Positions 1 through 6,741 of a DNA stretch of 20,021 bases are shown here, piece by piece. A program made the position numbers and the translations under genes. Numbering within the stretch: position 1 is the stretch's first letter; each line of letters starts with the position of its first letter. The notes beneath the pieces are model-generated. The model ran no database searches, was not told the DNA's origin, and saw nothing but the letters and a program-made list of their open reading frames with translations. This DNA comes from a virus: the IMG/VR virus record IMGVR_UViG_3300048107_000240, positions 1 to 20,021 of that record; one strand, given 5' to 3'.

Positions 1-179
1 GCTTTAACTTCTGCGCTAATACGTTGTCGTTGCTCAATATCAGCACGAGCAGCTTCACGCATACCTTCTAACGTACGGTTACTATCTTCACGCATACGTG
101 AGATAGCAGCGTCACTAACTTGTTGTGGGGAGAACCCTCTAGCTTTGGCAGCTCCCCTATATTGTACTTGTTTTGCCAT
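1..179 (-). CDS. Internal virion (core) protein, N-terminal fragment, cut by window edge
   Basis: An open frame starts with ATG at 179 and runs off the left edge without a stop, so only about 59 residues are visible. They begin MAKQVQYRGAAKARGFSP and continue as a charged, probably helical stretch (SRMREDSNRTLEGMREAARA). It follows the preceding internal virion protein gene after a 6-base gap. In T7 the genes after the tail-tube genes are 13-16, the ejected internal core proteins, and this position and helical character fit a gp15- or gp16-type core protein of cyanopodoviruses. The fragment is too short to say which. That the frame is coding is fairly sure from its clean continuation and its place in a tightly packed cluster; the function is inferred mainly from position. 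Confidence 0.7.
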   Translation of the reverse strand, partial: MAKQVQYRGAAKARGFSPQQVSDAAISRMREDSNRTLEGMREAARADIEQRQRISAEVK

Positions 180-185
180 GGTTAA

Positions 186-1148
186 TTAATAATTTTGATT
201 ACCTGGCCATCCTGCTGCAACAGCTCGGGATTGTTGACCTATTTGAGGAATGGGGCTTTGATAAGTACTTTGAATCCCGCCTGCAATCTGACCTGCTCCA
301 GAAATAAATCCAGAAAGAATTGGTGCAAACGTACTTTGTTGTCTAGCTGGTTGTATGGCTTGTGGTAATATTTCCATAGGTTCAATAAAGATACGTTCAG
401 GTGCTTGAATAGGTAACGGAGTACTTGGACCTTTTGTAGGTTGAATCATCATAGATGCATTAGCTTGTAAATCAGCAGCATAACGTTGCAGACCAATCTG
501 CTGCATATTACGTTGTGATTGCTCTACAGAACTAGATAGGCTAGCATCCATAATAGCCGCATTACGACCTAAGGCTGCAATATTAGATTGAAGTGCTTTA
601 GTACGTGAATTACCAGCTTGACCTAATGCAGCCCTACCTTCGTTTTGTAATTGATCGACAAGCATACCTTGACGACTAAAAGTATCTTCTGTTAAAATAC
701 TATTCAATGCTTCTTGTTCAGATTCATAAGCTTGCATTGCTGCAATACTATTGTAAACAAGCCTATCATTCGTATTTTCTACAGACTTACCATACTGTTT
801 GACAGCTGCTAAGTAACCAAAATCTTGTTGTTCAGTTTGATACTGCCACCTTTTTATTAAAGTTTCCCGTTCAAATGCACGGGTATTAGCATAGTTTTGT
901 TTATCAACTTCAAATGAGCGTTTGTTATACTCATTCGTTGCATCAGCGGCTTCTTGTGCAGCTTTTTCTGCTTTATCTTGTGCCTTCCTTGCTTCTCTAT
1001 TTTGCTTGTCAGCTTGAGATGAACCGAAGATACCACCAATAACAGAGGTAGCTGCACCAATAATAGCACCGGCTCCAATGACAATGTTCATCTCCAATCC
1101 AGACTCAGCTAACTGCTCACCCAGAAGATCGTAATTTTTATTAATCAT
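186..1148 (-). CDS. Internal virion protein (gp14-like)
   Basis: This 320-residue protein follows tail tube B, overlapping it by one base, and precedes the next core protein. Residues about 20-45 form a glycine/alanine/isoleucine-rich hydrophobic stretch (NIVIGAGAIIGAATSVIGG) that could insert in a membrane. Residues about 45-110 are a long charged, Ala/Lys/Glu/Gln-rich segment that looks like coiled coil. The C-terminal part is Pro/Gln-rich and ends with another Gly-rich segment (GFISGAGQIAGGIQS). T7 gp14, an ejected core protein that forms the outer-membrane channel, has the same rank in the gene order and a similar hydrophobic N-terminal segment, though T7 gp14 is shorter (196 residues). 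The ATG at 1148 overlaps the upstream stop; a later in-frame Met (residue 20, EMNIVIG) is an alternative start. The virion-protein role is inferred from position and composition. Confidence 0.75.
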   Translation of the reverse strand: MINKNYDLLGEQLAESGLEMNIVIGAGAIIGAATSVIGGIFGSSQADKQNREARKAQDKAEKAAQEAADATNEYNKRSFEVDKQNYANTRAFERETLIKRWQYQTEQQDFGYLAAVKQYGKSVENTNDRLVYNSIAAMQAYESEQEALNSILTEDTFSRQGMLVDQLQNEGRAALGQAGNSRTKALQSNIAALGRNAAIMDASLSSSVEQSQRNMQQIGLQRYAADLQANASMMIQPTKGPSTPLPIQAPERIFIEPMEILPQAIQPARQQSTFAPILSGFISGAGQIAGGIQSTYQSPIPQIGQQSRAVAAGWPGNQNY

Positions 1149-3736
1149 TAAGCCCTCCTATAAAAACGTGGTGCATAATATCCTTCCCACATCATCGAAA
1201 CTAGCGATACAGGGTACGGTAAATTACTTGTTACTTTAAGTTCAAAATTAGTATTACGTTGATTGATTGGTACAGTAAAAATTTTATTCTCTTTAATTGG
1301 ATTATTGTCACCTGTATAATAACTACCTTCAGTTACATTTTTTACAGCAACCCATTCGTTAGTACCTTGGGCTTTAGATTTAAATACAACAGCACCAGTC
1401 CTACCAAGTGAAAATTTGACTCTAGCAATAGTTAATGTTGCAGTATAATCAGTAGTGGTTTCGTTACGTCTATAGTAAAATTTAGGTAGTGTTACGTTAA
1501 GTTCATAGTTATAACCTACAAGCATACCGTCAGCATAACCAGTAAAATCACCTTTAATTGCAAAGTAATGATAACCAGTACCTGGTTCAATAAACCCATC
1601 AACTTCAGACCAATAACCAGCATCTGCATCTAGTGCAGCTGTAGTATTATTGACTTCTGCTTTAGGTACATTAAGAAGCATAGCACCTTTTTTATTTTCA
1701 AAAGGTTTGTAAGGTATGTAAATTTTAGTACGATCTAAGGTTTCATCATATACAACCGCTGAGACACCCACAGCAGGGCTTACAGGACGTGTAGCTAAGT
1801 CTAAACATGCATTACCTTCAAAGGTAGTTGTATCCGATACAGAGGTTCCTGTAGGGATCTCATCAAGTACTATAGAACCAATAGAATATTGATCTTGAAT
1901 TTTTTGGATTACTACAACATTATCATTAATAATTTTTGCAGCTTGAATAACACCAGGTAATTCCCATTTGGTCCAAGCTTGAAATAAATCTTTTTCACCG
2001 TTGTTGTAATAACGATATAGGTACAAGTAAGATGTATCTCTATCAACTAACATTACAACAGAGTTAGGTGGGCTTGTAGTAAGATCATCAACAGTAGCAG
2101 GTATCCATTCTAAAACTGCTTTACTGATATCTATAACAATAGGACTTTGCTCTACATCACGTAATGCCATAGTAAAGAGTTTACTGTAACCAGGAACTCT
2201 ACTGATAAATGCAGAAGTAGTACCAATATCTACAGGAGAAATATCAGTAGCCATTTCATAGTTAGCAAGGGCTCGAATTACAGCAGAATTAGGGGTAAGA
2301 GTACTAGCATCAGTTGCATATAGTTGAAACTGTTGACGTTCACTAAATAAGATAAGACCTTGTGGGGAAGGTAATACTTCAGACAATTTAACAGGACGTA
2401 CACTAGAGACGTTTAGATCGATAGGATCTGAATCAATCTGAGTCAATGCTGACTTAACAAAAAAATTATAAGCATCATTGGCGACACCAAGTACAACATT
2501 ATCTGCAGCTAAGACACCAAATCTGTTGCTATAGAAAAATGTAGAATTAATAGGTGATCCAATAAAAGATGGTACAGGGCTAGATAAATCATCACCTGCA
2601 CGTCTTGCTGTGTAATTAATAGGTCCAAACGTAAATGTAGTAGAACTTGTGTTAGCAAACTCGTGTGGCATAGTGTCTGCATTTACACCACTAGATATAC
2701 CACGTGCTAAAGTTTCTTGCCAATAACCACGCCCTCTATTTAAAGAAGTATCATAAGCAATAAATTCAACATAATAATCATCTTGATCAGTATCACTGTT
2801 TAAGATTTTTACATTATGTCCACCAAAAGATTCTAGTGGAAGTTTGCTTATATCAGTTACATCGTCCTCAAATATTTCTAATGCAATATTATTAAGACCA
2901 CCTCTTGCATCAATTGGGAATGATACAGGAGTACCAGTAACTGCTCTATAATCAGTTCTTACTACATTAGTACCAGTACTATGTTTAAGAACAATACTGT
3001 TAGTATAACCTTCTAAATACCAAGTACCATCAAAATTAGGATTGTTTGCTGTATGCTGTGTTTCAATAACATTTTTAATTGCATCAATTAAATGAGCATT
3101 ATTGTTAACATCAGCTGGGTCATACAACAACATGTCATCAAATGTTGTATTATTTTGAGTAGTTACACTGGCTACTACATCATCTGTATTGTTAGCTGCC
3201 ATACCAGGAAAAGTAACAATGTATTCAAACGTTTCCACAACTGTAATTAGTTTTAGTGTAGCGATTGAATTAGGTACAAACGAAGTAGCAGGTAACATCT
3301 CAGTTACAACAGTTTTGTTTGTAATAATTGTTGTATCTTGAATACTACGGAAATGATAATCATCCTGAACAAGACCATTCAGATAAGAAGTAGGGTAGGG
3401 GTCAACTCCGTTTGGTGCGGTGATAGTACAGAACGTACCCTCTGATGCTGTCCAAACAAAAATATTTGTACCTTTAATACAACCAATATAAGAACCAGCA
3501 GAAGCACGATCAATATAAAACCATACTGCATTGGCTAGTTCTGCTTCAGTAAATACATCTCCATTTTGTTTTTTCAAAACATTAACATGTTTCATACCTG
3601 GCCTTTTAAGCAAACCAAAGGTGGGGTCAGGATAACCATTAATGCATTCAGTTAATTGTCCTTCTAATTTTTTGTCGTCATTTTGTTTAGAGACACCACC
3701 AAGAAAGTTAGGTGTCAATTGAGTTGCTGCTGGCAT
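1148..3736 (-). CDS. Tail tubular protein B (T7 gp12-like nozzle)
   Basis: An 862-residue protein, close to the 794 residues of T7 gp12, lies directly after the tail tube A gene with a one-base overlap. The start MPAATQLTPNFLGGVSKQ, followed by CINGYPDPTFGLLKRPGM, is the typical gp12 opening, in which the N-terminus names a set of 'not fully trusted' contacts and then a conserved LxKRPG motif. The remainder is a long beta-rich sequence, including a middle part with FFYSNRFGVLAADNVVLG and LPSPQGLILFSERQQFQL that is common in nozzle proteins of this family. The product would form the distal tail nozzle onto which fibres dock and through which DNA leaves. I see no transmembrane segment or frame interruption. 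Family assignment is confident; individual domain limits are not. Confidence 0.92.
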   Translation of the reverse strand: MPAATQLTPNFLGGVSKQNDDKKLEGQLTECINGYPDPTFGLLKRPGMKHVNVLKKQNGDVFTEAELANAVWFYIDRASAGSYIGCIKGTNIFVWTASEGTFCTITAPNGVDPYPTSYLNGLVQDDYHFRSIQDTTIITNKTVVTEMLPATSFVPNSIATLKLITVVETFEYIVTFPGMAANNTDDVVASVTTQNNTTFDDMLLYDPADVNNNAHLIDAIKNVIETQHTANNPNFDGTWYLEGYTNSIVLKHSTGTNVVRTDYRAVTGTPVSFPIDARGGLNNIALEIFEDDVTDISKLPLESFGGHNVKILNSDTDQDDYYVEFIAYDTSLNRGRGYWQETLARGISSGVNADTMPHEFANTSSTTFTFGPINYTARRAGDDLSSPVPSFIGSPINSTFFYSNRFGVLAADNVVLGVANDAYNFFVKSALTQIDSDPIDLNVSSVRPVKLSEVLPSPQGLILFSERQQFQLYATDASTLTPNSAVIRALANYEMATDISPVDIGTTSAFISRVPGYSKLFTMALRDVEQSPIVIDISKAVLEWIPATVDDLTTSPPNSVVMLVDRDTSYLYLYRYYNNGEKDLFQAWTKWELPGVIQAAKIINDNVVVIQKIQDQYSIGSIVLDEIPTGTSVSDTTTFEGNACLDLATRPVSPAVGVSAVVYDETLDRTKIYIPYKPFENKKGAMLLNVPKAEVNNTTAALDADAGYWSEVDGFIEPGTGYHYFAIKGDFTGYADGMLVGYNYELNVTLPKFYYRRNETTTDYTATLTIARVKFSLGRTGAVVFKSKAQGTNEWVAVKNVTEGSYYTGDNNPIKENKIFTVPINQRNTNFELKVTSNLPYPVSLVSMMWEGYYAPRFYRRA

Positions 3737-4806
3737 TATCGAATCAGGGAATCAAAGGGACTGTAGCTCTTGTAGTAGTTACCTTGTTTTGGTGCGCCAA
3801 AGAAGCTATGGTCTCCTTGATTACAATCATATTCAAGAGCCATGGATCTAGCATAAGCTTCTTTTTGCTGTAGCATTTGATATTGATTTGGATCACCAAT
3901 AATCCTGCTAGATACAATAGCGGCTGCACGTGCTACAATGTAAGATTGAATAGGTTGAGGGATGTCAGAATAATCTCTTTCCCATAGCACATCAAAATAT
4001 AAAGTTTCGTCTGTATCCCAGATGTCAGTATGTTTAATATTATCGTAAACATAACCAGCACGGTTAACAACATTACGACCAAGATTATCTGCATAGTCTT
4101 GGCTTAAATCCATTTGGATTACATTGTTAGGAATAAGTATTTTTTTTGATGCATCAGGTGTGAACTGATCGTAGTTTCTTTCTGTGTTATAAGACCACCC
4201 TTCAGATTGTACTTCACGTAAAACTTCTTTCAATGTATTGTGAGCAATTGCTACATCGGGATTAGTTTGAGTTTCTACTTTTTGAGTAACAATAGCTCTA
4301 GAAAGTTCAAGATTATTATCTGGAGTACCTACTGTTTGCTCAATATTAGTAGTGTAACTATAGAGAATAGGGTCTAATGTTAGCGCAGTAGATGTAGCAT
4401 CAGGTGCACTAACTGTATAAGTATAAGGACCAGAACCACTTGGGCCTGATTGCACTAATACAGTAGAAATTCCAGTTCCAGTAATAAAAGTATTCTTCGG
4501 AATATATGGGGATGGAGAAGTAAGTACATTACTTGTAATAGAACCTGTGGTAGAAAACACGGTTTCTGTAGCAGCAATTGCTGTATTATTAGCAACACCA
4601 ATACCAGAAATGTAAGTACCAGCTGGAATATTATTTGTATTAGTGAAAAGTTTAGTAGAATCTAAGAAGCCTGTAATTCTTGATACCTCATTAAATACGA
4701 GGACTTCTTCTGTATCTAGCGTAGTGACAGGAGCCTGACCAACTGACGCCAGGATCTGATTAACAGCTTGTAGCTCAGTATTGGAGCCAGTATTAGGGAA
4801 AGGCAT
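3736..4806 (-). CDS. Tail tubular protein A (T7 gp11-like adaptor) with inserted domain
   Basis: The ends match the T7 gp11 adaptor family. The N-terminus TELQAVNQILASVGQAPVTT resembles the gp11 opening (AVNDILASIGEPPVSTLE in T7). From about residue 190, LKEVLREVQSEGWSYNTE corresponds to the gp11 segment INRQIQSRGWTFNIE, and NRAGYVYD and the RAAAIVSSRIIG region follow. The protein has 356 residues against 196 in T7 gp11. The excess sits mostly between residues about 35 and 165, a Thr/Ser/Gly-rich, probably all-beta insertion with two related segments (IPAGTYISGIGVANNTAIA and IPKNTFITGTGISTVL) and an SGPSGSGPYTYTVS turn. The adaptor ring joins portal to nozzle, so the insertion probably sits on the outer face. 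The gene lies 35 bases downstream of a strong terminator and overlaps tail tube B by one base. Confidence 0.92.
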   Translation of the reverse strand: MPFPNTGSNTELQAVNQILASVGQAPVTTLDTEEVLVFNEVSRITGFLDSTKLFTNTNNIPAGTYISGIGVANNTAIAATETVFSTTGSITSNVLTSPSPYIPKNTFITGTGISTVLVQSGPSGSGPYTYTVSAPDATSTALTLDPILYSYTTNIEQTVGTPDNNLELSRAIVTQKVETQTNPDVAIAHNTLKEVLREVQSEGWSYNTERNYDQFTPDASKKILIPNNVIQMDLSQDYADNLGRNVVNRAGYVYDNIKHTDIWDTDETLYFDVLWERDYSDIPQPIQSYIVARAAAIVSSRIIGDPNQYQMLQQKEAYARSMALEYDCNQGDHSFFGAPKQGNYYKSYSPFDSLIR

Positions 4807-4840
4807 AATTGATAATGAGTATTATTCTCAATAAATAGTT

Positions 4841-4868
4841 AAAAAAAAGGAGCCTCCGAAGAGACTCC
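4841..4868 (-). terminator. Rho-independent terminator after the capsid gene
   Basis: Read on the minus strand, GGAGTCTC, a TTCG tetraloop and GAGGCTCC make an 8-bp stem with one G-U pair. Eight consecutive T bases follow. It lies 16 bases past the capsid stop codon and ahead of tail tube A. T7 places its main terminator T-phi at the same site, immediately after gene 10, so the capsid mRNA would be the most abundant and the tail genes would depend on read-through. Confidence 0.93.
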
Positions 4869-4883
4869 CATATGACATAAAAA

Positions 4884-6008
4884 TTAGAAATCAGAAGGAG
4901 CAGAAGCACCAACATACAGTTCAACAGAAGCTGCAGGATTAAGATAATCACAGCCACACGCTAAACGGCCAAGCATAACGTCACCCTGGTAAACCACGGA
5001 GACATCACCACTGGTTACTTGAACCTGAGGACCAATTGCTTCAACCATACCGGCTGCTTCTTTCTGGAAGATAAGACCACAGGACTTAGAGCCAAATTGG
5101 GCTGCAGTACCATAATCATTATTAATACCAGTTTGAAGATCAGATGCATCTTCAAGAGATTCACCCACGAAGTCACCAGTATTACCAGGTGCGGTTACAC
5201 CAGTTGTACCACCGTAAGCAGTACCATACTTACCAAGGAACGGGATGTTCATTGATTTGTAGATCTTAATACCAGCAATCTCGATGATGCCGTTACCACC
5301 TTGCAAAGCAGTACCTTGTGCATCACGATTAACCAAACCATTGCTACCAACAGCTTGGATCAATTCATAGTACTGACGAGGGTTCAGGACAGCTACACGG
5401 CCATCAGAAGTAACTCCCTTTTCGTCAAGAGCAGAAGCTGCATCATAAAATGCAGATACCAAGTTAGAAGCAACGTAAGCATCAGAATCGTTAGTTGTTG
5501 CACCAACACGAATCTGTGTACCACCGGGCTCAACATAACCAGTTGCACTGATAGGAGAACCCTTACGTGCACCACGTGCAATAGCACGGAATGCAAGACG
5601 GTCATACTTTTCTGCAAGAGCGTAGCCGATCTTACGTGAGATTTCAGAACGAAGATCGTAGTGAGAAAGTACTTCGTCCAATTCATAAACGAATGCTGAA
5701 CTGATGAGAAGATCATCTACCGTGATCGTCTTTTCAGCCACTGGAGGAGCATTGTTGCTATCTCCGAGAATAGAATTTCCAGGCGTATGAAATTCACTTT
5801 TGGTACGACCTGTGAAGATGAACTGCAATGATTTGCCGTTCTTAAGTGTACGCTTCATGATCAAATCACGAGCGATTGTATTGCGTTGAAATCCTTTGAA
5901 CATTTCTCCACTGAACAACTTCAAGTAGAGAGCGCGGGTCTCACCCGCCAAGTTAGCCTGACCCAGCTGAGTTAGCTGAGCGGGGTTAACAGAAGATTGA
6001 AAAGCCAT
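4884..6008 (-). CDS. Major capsid protein (T7 gp10-like)
   Basis: A 374-residue protein, similar to the 345 residues of T7 gp10A. It starts MAFQSSVNPAQLTQLGQANL and contains ALYLKLFSGEMFKGF, GKSLQFIFTGRTKSEFHTPG and VDDLLISSAFVYELDEVLSHYD, the typical beginning of the HK97-fold capsid proteins of T7-like cyanophages. The middle region includes LNPRQYYELIQ and EIAGIKIYKSMNIP, which are also family-typical. The gene stands alone between a 380-base structured leader and a strong terminator, and base composition is more GC-rich and codon use more uniform than in neighbouring tail genes, as expected for the most highly expressed gene. I see no sign of a gp10B-style frameshift at the 3' end: the stop is followed closely by the terminator. 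There is only a weak ribosome-binding site before ATG 6008. Confidence 0.95.
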   Translation of the reverse strand: MAFQSSVNPAQLTQLGQANLAGETRALYLKLFSGEMFKGFQRNTIARDLIMKRTLKNGKSLQFIFTGRTKSEFHTPGNSILGDSNNAPPVAEKTITVDDLLISSAFVYELDEVLSHYDLRSEISRKIGYALAEKYDRLAFRAIARGARKGSPISATGYVEPGGTQIRVGATTNDSDAYVASNLVSAFYDAASALDEKGVTSDGRVAVLNPRQYYELIQAVGSNGLVNRDAQGTALQGGNGIIEIAGIKIYKSMNIPFLGKYGTAYGGTTGVTAPGNTGDFVGESLEDASDLQTGINNDYGTAAQFGSKSCGLIFQKEAAGMVEAIGPQVQVTSGDVSVVYQGDVMLGRLACGCDYLNPAASVELYVGASAPSDF

Positions 6009-6011
6009 TTT

Positions 6012-6053
6012 AAAAAGAGAGTAATAGTATATCGACTCTCAAAGATCTTTGAG
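6012..6053 (-). promoter_or_regulatory. Two competing hairpins just upstream of the capsid start
   Basis: A perfect 16-base palindrome, CTCAAAGATCTTTGAG, occupies 6038-6053. On the minus-strand RNA the last bases of that palindrome (6040-6035, GAGAGT) can instead pair with ACTCTC (6022-6017) across a 12-base loop, and this second stem is followed at once by TTTTT (6016-6012). The two folds share bases 6038-6040 and so cannot both be complete. The second looks like a weak intrinsic terminator or an RNase-processing stem only a few bases before the capsid ATG. The role is inference. Confidence 0.5.
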
Positions 6054-6082
6054 TTATTAAATTTGTATTGTAGTCTTTCCTA

Positions 6083-6094
6083 CCGTCATGACGG
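6083..6094. repeat. 12-base perfect palindrome in the capsid leader
   Basis: CCGTCATGACGG is a perfect inverted repeat in the noncoding part of the leader, 75 bases upstream of the capsid start. It could be a protein-binding half-site pair or a small RNA hairpin. Nothing else in the sequence identifies a partner. Confidence 0.4.
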
Positions 6095-6132
6095 CAAAGG
6101 TTATCCTCGTAAGGGCCAATGCCAATAGTGAT

Positions 6133-6151
6133 GAGGGGAATTGCACCCCTC
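6133..6151 (-). other. GC-rich 6-bp hairpin in the capsid leader
   Basis: On the minus strand GAGGGG, a 7-base loop TGCAATT and CCCCTC form a perfect stem. There is no T-run behind it, so it is not an intrinsic terminator. The loop resembles a tRNA T-loop, but no acceptor, D or anticodon arms can be matched around it. It starts about 14 bases after the stop of the micropeptide gene and could be an mRNA-stabilising or processing structure. Confidence 0.5.
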
Positions 6152-6164
6152 TGTAAGATCTATC

Positions 6165-6212
6165 TCACTTGGTGTACTTGACACCGCGATAGCAATAAGT
6201 CTTGCTCTGCAC
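6165..6212 (-). CDS. 15-residue YRGVKY micropeptide downstream of riboswitch-like RNA
   Basis: A GTG start at 6212 lies 5 bases after a perfect AGGAGG, the best Shine-Dalgarno in the noncoding stretch, and opens a 15-codon frame, MQSKTYCYRGVKYTK, ended by TGA. The YRGVxY motif is the hallmark of the short cyanobacterial DUF4278 proteins, which often carry two such motifs. The same frame continues after the stop with SYRGVQF, a second copy of the motif. The gene follows an RNA fold resembling the Downstream-peptide class, which is named for the very short genes that follow it. Function is unknown. The evidence is the ribosome-binding site, the motif and the context; the tiny size leaves real doubt. 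Confidence 0.45.
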   Translation of the reverse strand: MQSKTYCYRGVKYTK

Positions 6213-6217
6213 AGTAA

Positions 6218-6223
6218 CCTCCT
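6218..6223 (-). promoter_or_regulatory. Consensus Shine-Dalgarno of the micropeptide
   Basis: AGGAGG is a perfect ribosome-binding site, unusual here because most genes in the window are packed with overlapping starts and weak sites. It is 5 bases from GTG 6212. The segment GGAGGTTA (6222-6215) is complementary at 7 of 8 positions to the loop TAAACTCC of the upstream hairpin (6350-6343), so it could be masked by RNA folding. Confidence 0.6.
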
Positions 6224-6240
6224 AAGAAGCTCCACAAGCC

Positions 6241-6283
6241 CCGTTCCATGCTTATGGTGTCATGCGTCCCGAAGGATGAACGG
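6241..6283 (-). ncRNA. Three-stem structured RNA resembling a glutamine riboswitch core
   Basis: On the minus strand the element opens with CCGTTC and closes with GAACGG, a 6-bp outer stem. Inside are a C(UUCG)G tetraloop hairpin (TCC-TTCG-GGA) and a small CATG...CATG hairpin, giving a three-way junction. The fixed-looking pieces CGTTCATCC, GGACG and GGAACG in this order match what I remember of the core shared by the glnA and Downstream-peptide glutamine aptamers of cyanobacteria and their phages. It lies 18 bases upstream of a consensus Shine-Dalgarno and a very short gene, as the Downstream-peptide class does. The fold is read directly from the sequence; the ligand is inference. Confidence 0.55.
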
Positions 6284-6335
6284 ACGTGTGCAGTTGTAGT
6301 GGCCCCAGGTTTTTCCAGTCCTAGGTCCGTAACCG

Positions 6336-6357
6336 TTCCTTGGGAGTTTACAAGGAA
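6336..6357 (-). other. 7-bp hairpin upstream of the riboswitch-like element
   Basis: Minus-strand TTCCTTG and CAAGGAA pair perfectly across the 8-base loop TAAACTCC. A T5 run precedes rather than follows it, so it is not a terminator. Its loop is complementary at 7 of 8 bases to the Shine-Dalgarno segment of the micropeptide gene, which suggests a kissing or pseudoknot interaction. Confidence 0.5.
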
Positions 6358-6371
6358 AAATCAGATATTAT

Positions 6372-6389
6372 GTGCCTCTGAGGGGGCAC
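6372..6389 (-). terminator. Possible weak terminator after the outer-membrane-like gene
   Basis: One base past the stop at 6391, GTGCC and GGCAC pair across an 8-base loop. A T5 run appears only about 11 bases after the stem, too far for a classical intrinsic terminator. It may be an mRNA 3'-end stabiliser or a weak terminator separating the lysis-type genes from the capsid leader. Confidence 0.35.
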
Positions 6390-6390
6390 G

Positions 6391-6741
6391 TTAAAAGTTA
6401 TACTTGACGCCTACTTTCGTACCGTAATCATTTACGTCGTCAAAGCTTGCAGACAGTTCACCATATACAGACACACGATCTGTTGCTTGGATAGATCCGC
6501 CCAGCTTACCTGTCAACTTGGTCTCTTCTTCACCACCATCAGGTGCGAAGATAGTAGGACCAGCTTGGATATAGTAAGAGCCTACATCATTACCTGATTC
6601 ATAACCCAGATGAAAATCTGTGGCATGGCCATTAAAATTAGATCCACTAAAGCCAGCGTTGTTCTCAACGTTCACGTAGGGACTAGCGATTGCAGGAGTA
6701 GCAAGGAAAGCTACGGCAGGGAGGATAGCAAAAAATTTCAT
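6391..6741 (-). CDS. Small outer-membrane beta-barrel-like protein with signal peptide
   Basis: A 116-residue protein with a clear Sec signal peptide: MKFFAILPAVAFLATPAIA is a charged start, hydrophobic core and AIA cleavage site, leaving about 97 mature residues. The mature part alternates polar and hydrophobic residues (VSVYGELSASF, GTKVGVKYNF) and ends in Phe, the signature recognised by the outer-membrane assembly machine. The mature length is short for an eight-stranded barrel such as OmpX (about 148), so it may form a small or oligomeric barrel. Its ATG overlaps the stop of the lysozyme-like gene by 4 bases, so the two are probably translationally coupled. It could help disrupt the outer membrane at lysis, alter surface permeability or block superinfection. 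The export and barrel prediction is good; the role is inference. Confidence 0.75.
   Translation of the reverse strand: MKFFAILPAVAFLATPAIASPYVNVENNAGFSGSNFNGHATDFHLGYESGNDVGSYYIQAGPTIFAPDGGEEETKLTGKLGGSIQATDRVSVYGELSASFDDVNDYGTKVGVKYNF

Noticed and set aside
4807-4830. Minus-strand AATAATACTCATTATCAATT resembles part of a T7 promoter (TAATACGACTCACTATA) and also a Fur-like AT-rich palindrome.
   Set aside because: Only a few bases match, no similar copy precedes other phage genes, and AT-rich chance similarity is likely in a leader directly before a start codon.
6125-6160. tRNA or tmRNA candidate: AGGGG-TGCAATT-CCCCT resembles a T-arm on the minus strand.
   Set aside because: No matching acceptor stem, D-arm or anticodon arm can be built around it, and the loop lacks the usual TTC.
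6152-6256. A second frame in the leader, ATG within the riboswitch-like stem giving about 30 codons (MERGLWSFLGG...).
   Set aside because: No Shine-Dalgarno, starts inside the folded core, and its sequence has no recognisable motif, whereas the GTG frame has a perfect Shine-Dalgarno and the YRGVKY motif.
6376-6396. Plus-strand GAGGGGGCACGTTAA looks a little like the Syn5 phage promoter (ATTGGGCACCCGTAA, from memory).
   Set aside because: It is on the wrong strand for every gene here and is part of a hairpin after the outer-membrane-like gene.
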